The translations under genes were made by a program, and so were the position numbers. From positions 1 through 49,606 of the forward strand of contig CALXYN010000010.1 in assembly GCA_944392975.1 (NCBI GenBank): a stretch of DNA of 49,606 nt, given 5' to 3'. Below the pieces are notes generated by a model. It did no database searches, had not been told where the DNA came from, and saw only the letters and a list, made by a program, of their open reading frames with translations. Of this stretch, positions 49,555 to 49,606 are shown piece after piece (positions within the stretch are counted from its first letter, which is position 1; each line of letters begins with the position of its first letter). This DNA comes from an uncultured Spirochaetaceae bacterium. Lineage in GTDB: Bacteria; Spirochaetota; Spirochaetia; Sphaerochaetales; Sphaerochaetaceae.

Positions 49555-49606
49555 ATGGCAATCAGCGCATCTGATGTAAAGAAGCTCAGAGACATCACCG
49601 GAGCAG
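49555..49606 (+). CDS. tsf: Elongation factor Ts (only the first 17 residues in window)
   Basis: MAISASDVKKLRDITGA is the conserved EF-Ts start (UBA-like helix). It begins 10 nt after the rpsB stop with AGGAGAGG in front, the standard rpsB-tsf order. The gene continues beyond the right edge. Confidence 0.9.
   Translation, partial: MAISASDVKKLRDITGA

Noticed and set aside
1-49606. CRISPR array or rRNA operon
   Set aside because: No series of regularly spaced repeats and no conserved rRNA sequence was seen on either strand.

Overview
The window looks like a chromosomal segment of a host-associated spirochaete, probably Sphaerochaeta/Treponema-like. The evidence is a bacterial V-type ATPase operon in the spirochaete order E-DUF2764-A-B-D-I-K, lipoproteins and an outer-membrane barrel with spirochaete-type signal peptides, a DXP-pathway ispG, and carbohydrate enzymes (GH88, GH13) typical of gut or oral dwellers. 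No phage, transposase, CRISPR array or rRNA was seen. This is gene-content inference, not a database identification.

Layout. 1-3.3 kb: leftward operon of a small unknown gene, ispG and uvrA (uvrA runs off the left edge). 3.3-7.9 kb: rightward Ca2+-type P-ATPase, MATE exporter and histidine phosphatase. 7.9-13.6 kb: leftward block holding a very unusual 987-residue protein (AbiLi/RloA-like ATPase fused to two FokI-type adenine methyltransferase domains), a GNAT acetyltransferase, a ZIP metal transporter and an OYE-family flavoenzyme. 13.9-14.7 kb: patatin-like lipase. 14.7-21.8 kb: the V-ATPase operon. 21.8-27.1 kb: degenerate GIY-YIG protein, uridine phosphorylase, EamA transporter, mutS2 and rsgA. 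27.1-30.2 kb: an AT-rich accessory patch with a lipoprotein whose promoter spacer contains a C9 tract, then a pentapeptide-repeat protein and an MBL-fold protein. 30.2-32.9 kb: rluD, a small membrane protein, yggS and a PF06541 membrane protein. 33.0-35.3 kb: GH88 hydrolase, tRNA-Val and a second EamA transporter. 35.4-39.5 kb: guaB, GH13 alpha-glucosidase/amylase and adk. 39.7-41.3 kb: enlarged uracil phosphoribosyltransferase and TPR lipoprotein. 41.3-43.4 kb: rnhA, parvulin, CYTH protein and membrane protein. 43.4-46.4 kb: a candidate structured RNA, argG, a possible tiny gene and brnQ. 46.4-48.5 kb: outer-membrane barrel and lipoprotein. 48.5 kb to the end: rpsB-tsf.

How the parts work together. 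Nucleotide metabolism recurs (guaB, adk, udp, upp-like). Translation factors (rsgA, rluD, rpsB, tsf, tRNA-Val) and DNA repair (uvrA, mutS2, rnhA) form the housekeeping background. Envelope genes (barrel plus lipoprotein, TPR lipoprotein, putatively phase-variable lipoprotein) are scattered among them. The strongest leads for something new are the ATPase-double-methyltransferase fusion with a palindrome over its promoter, the poly-C promoter switch, the switch-like RNA before argG, and the V-ATPase without recognisable C and F genes.
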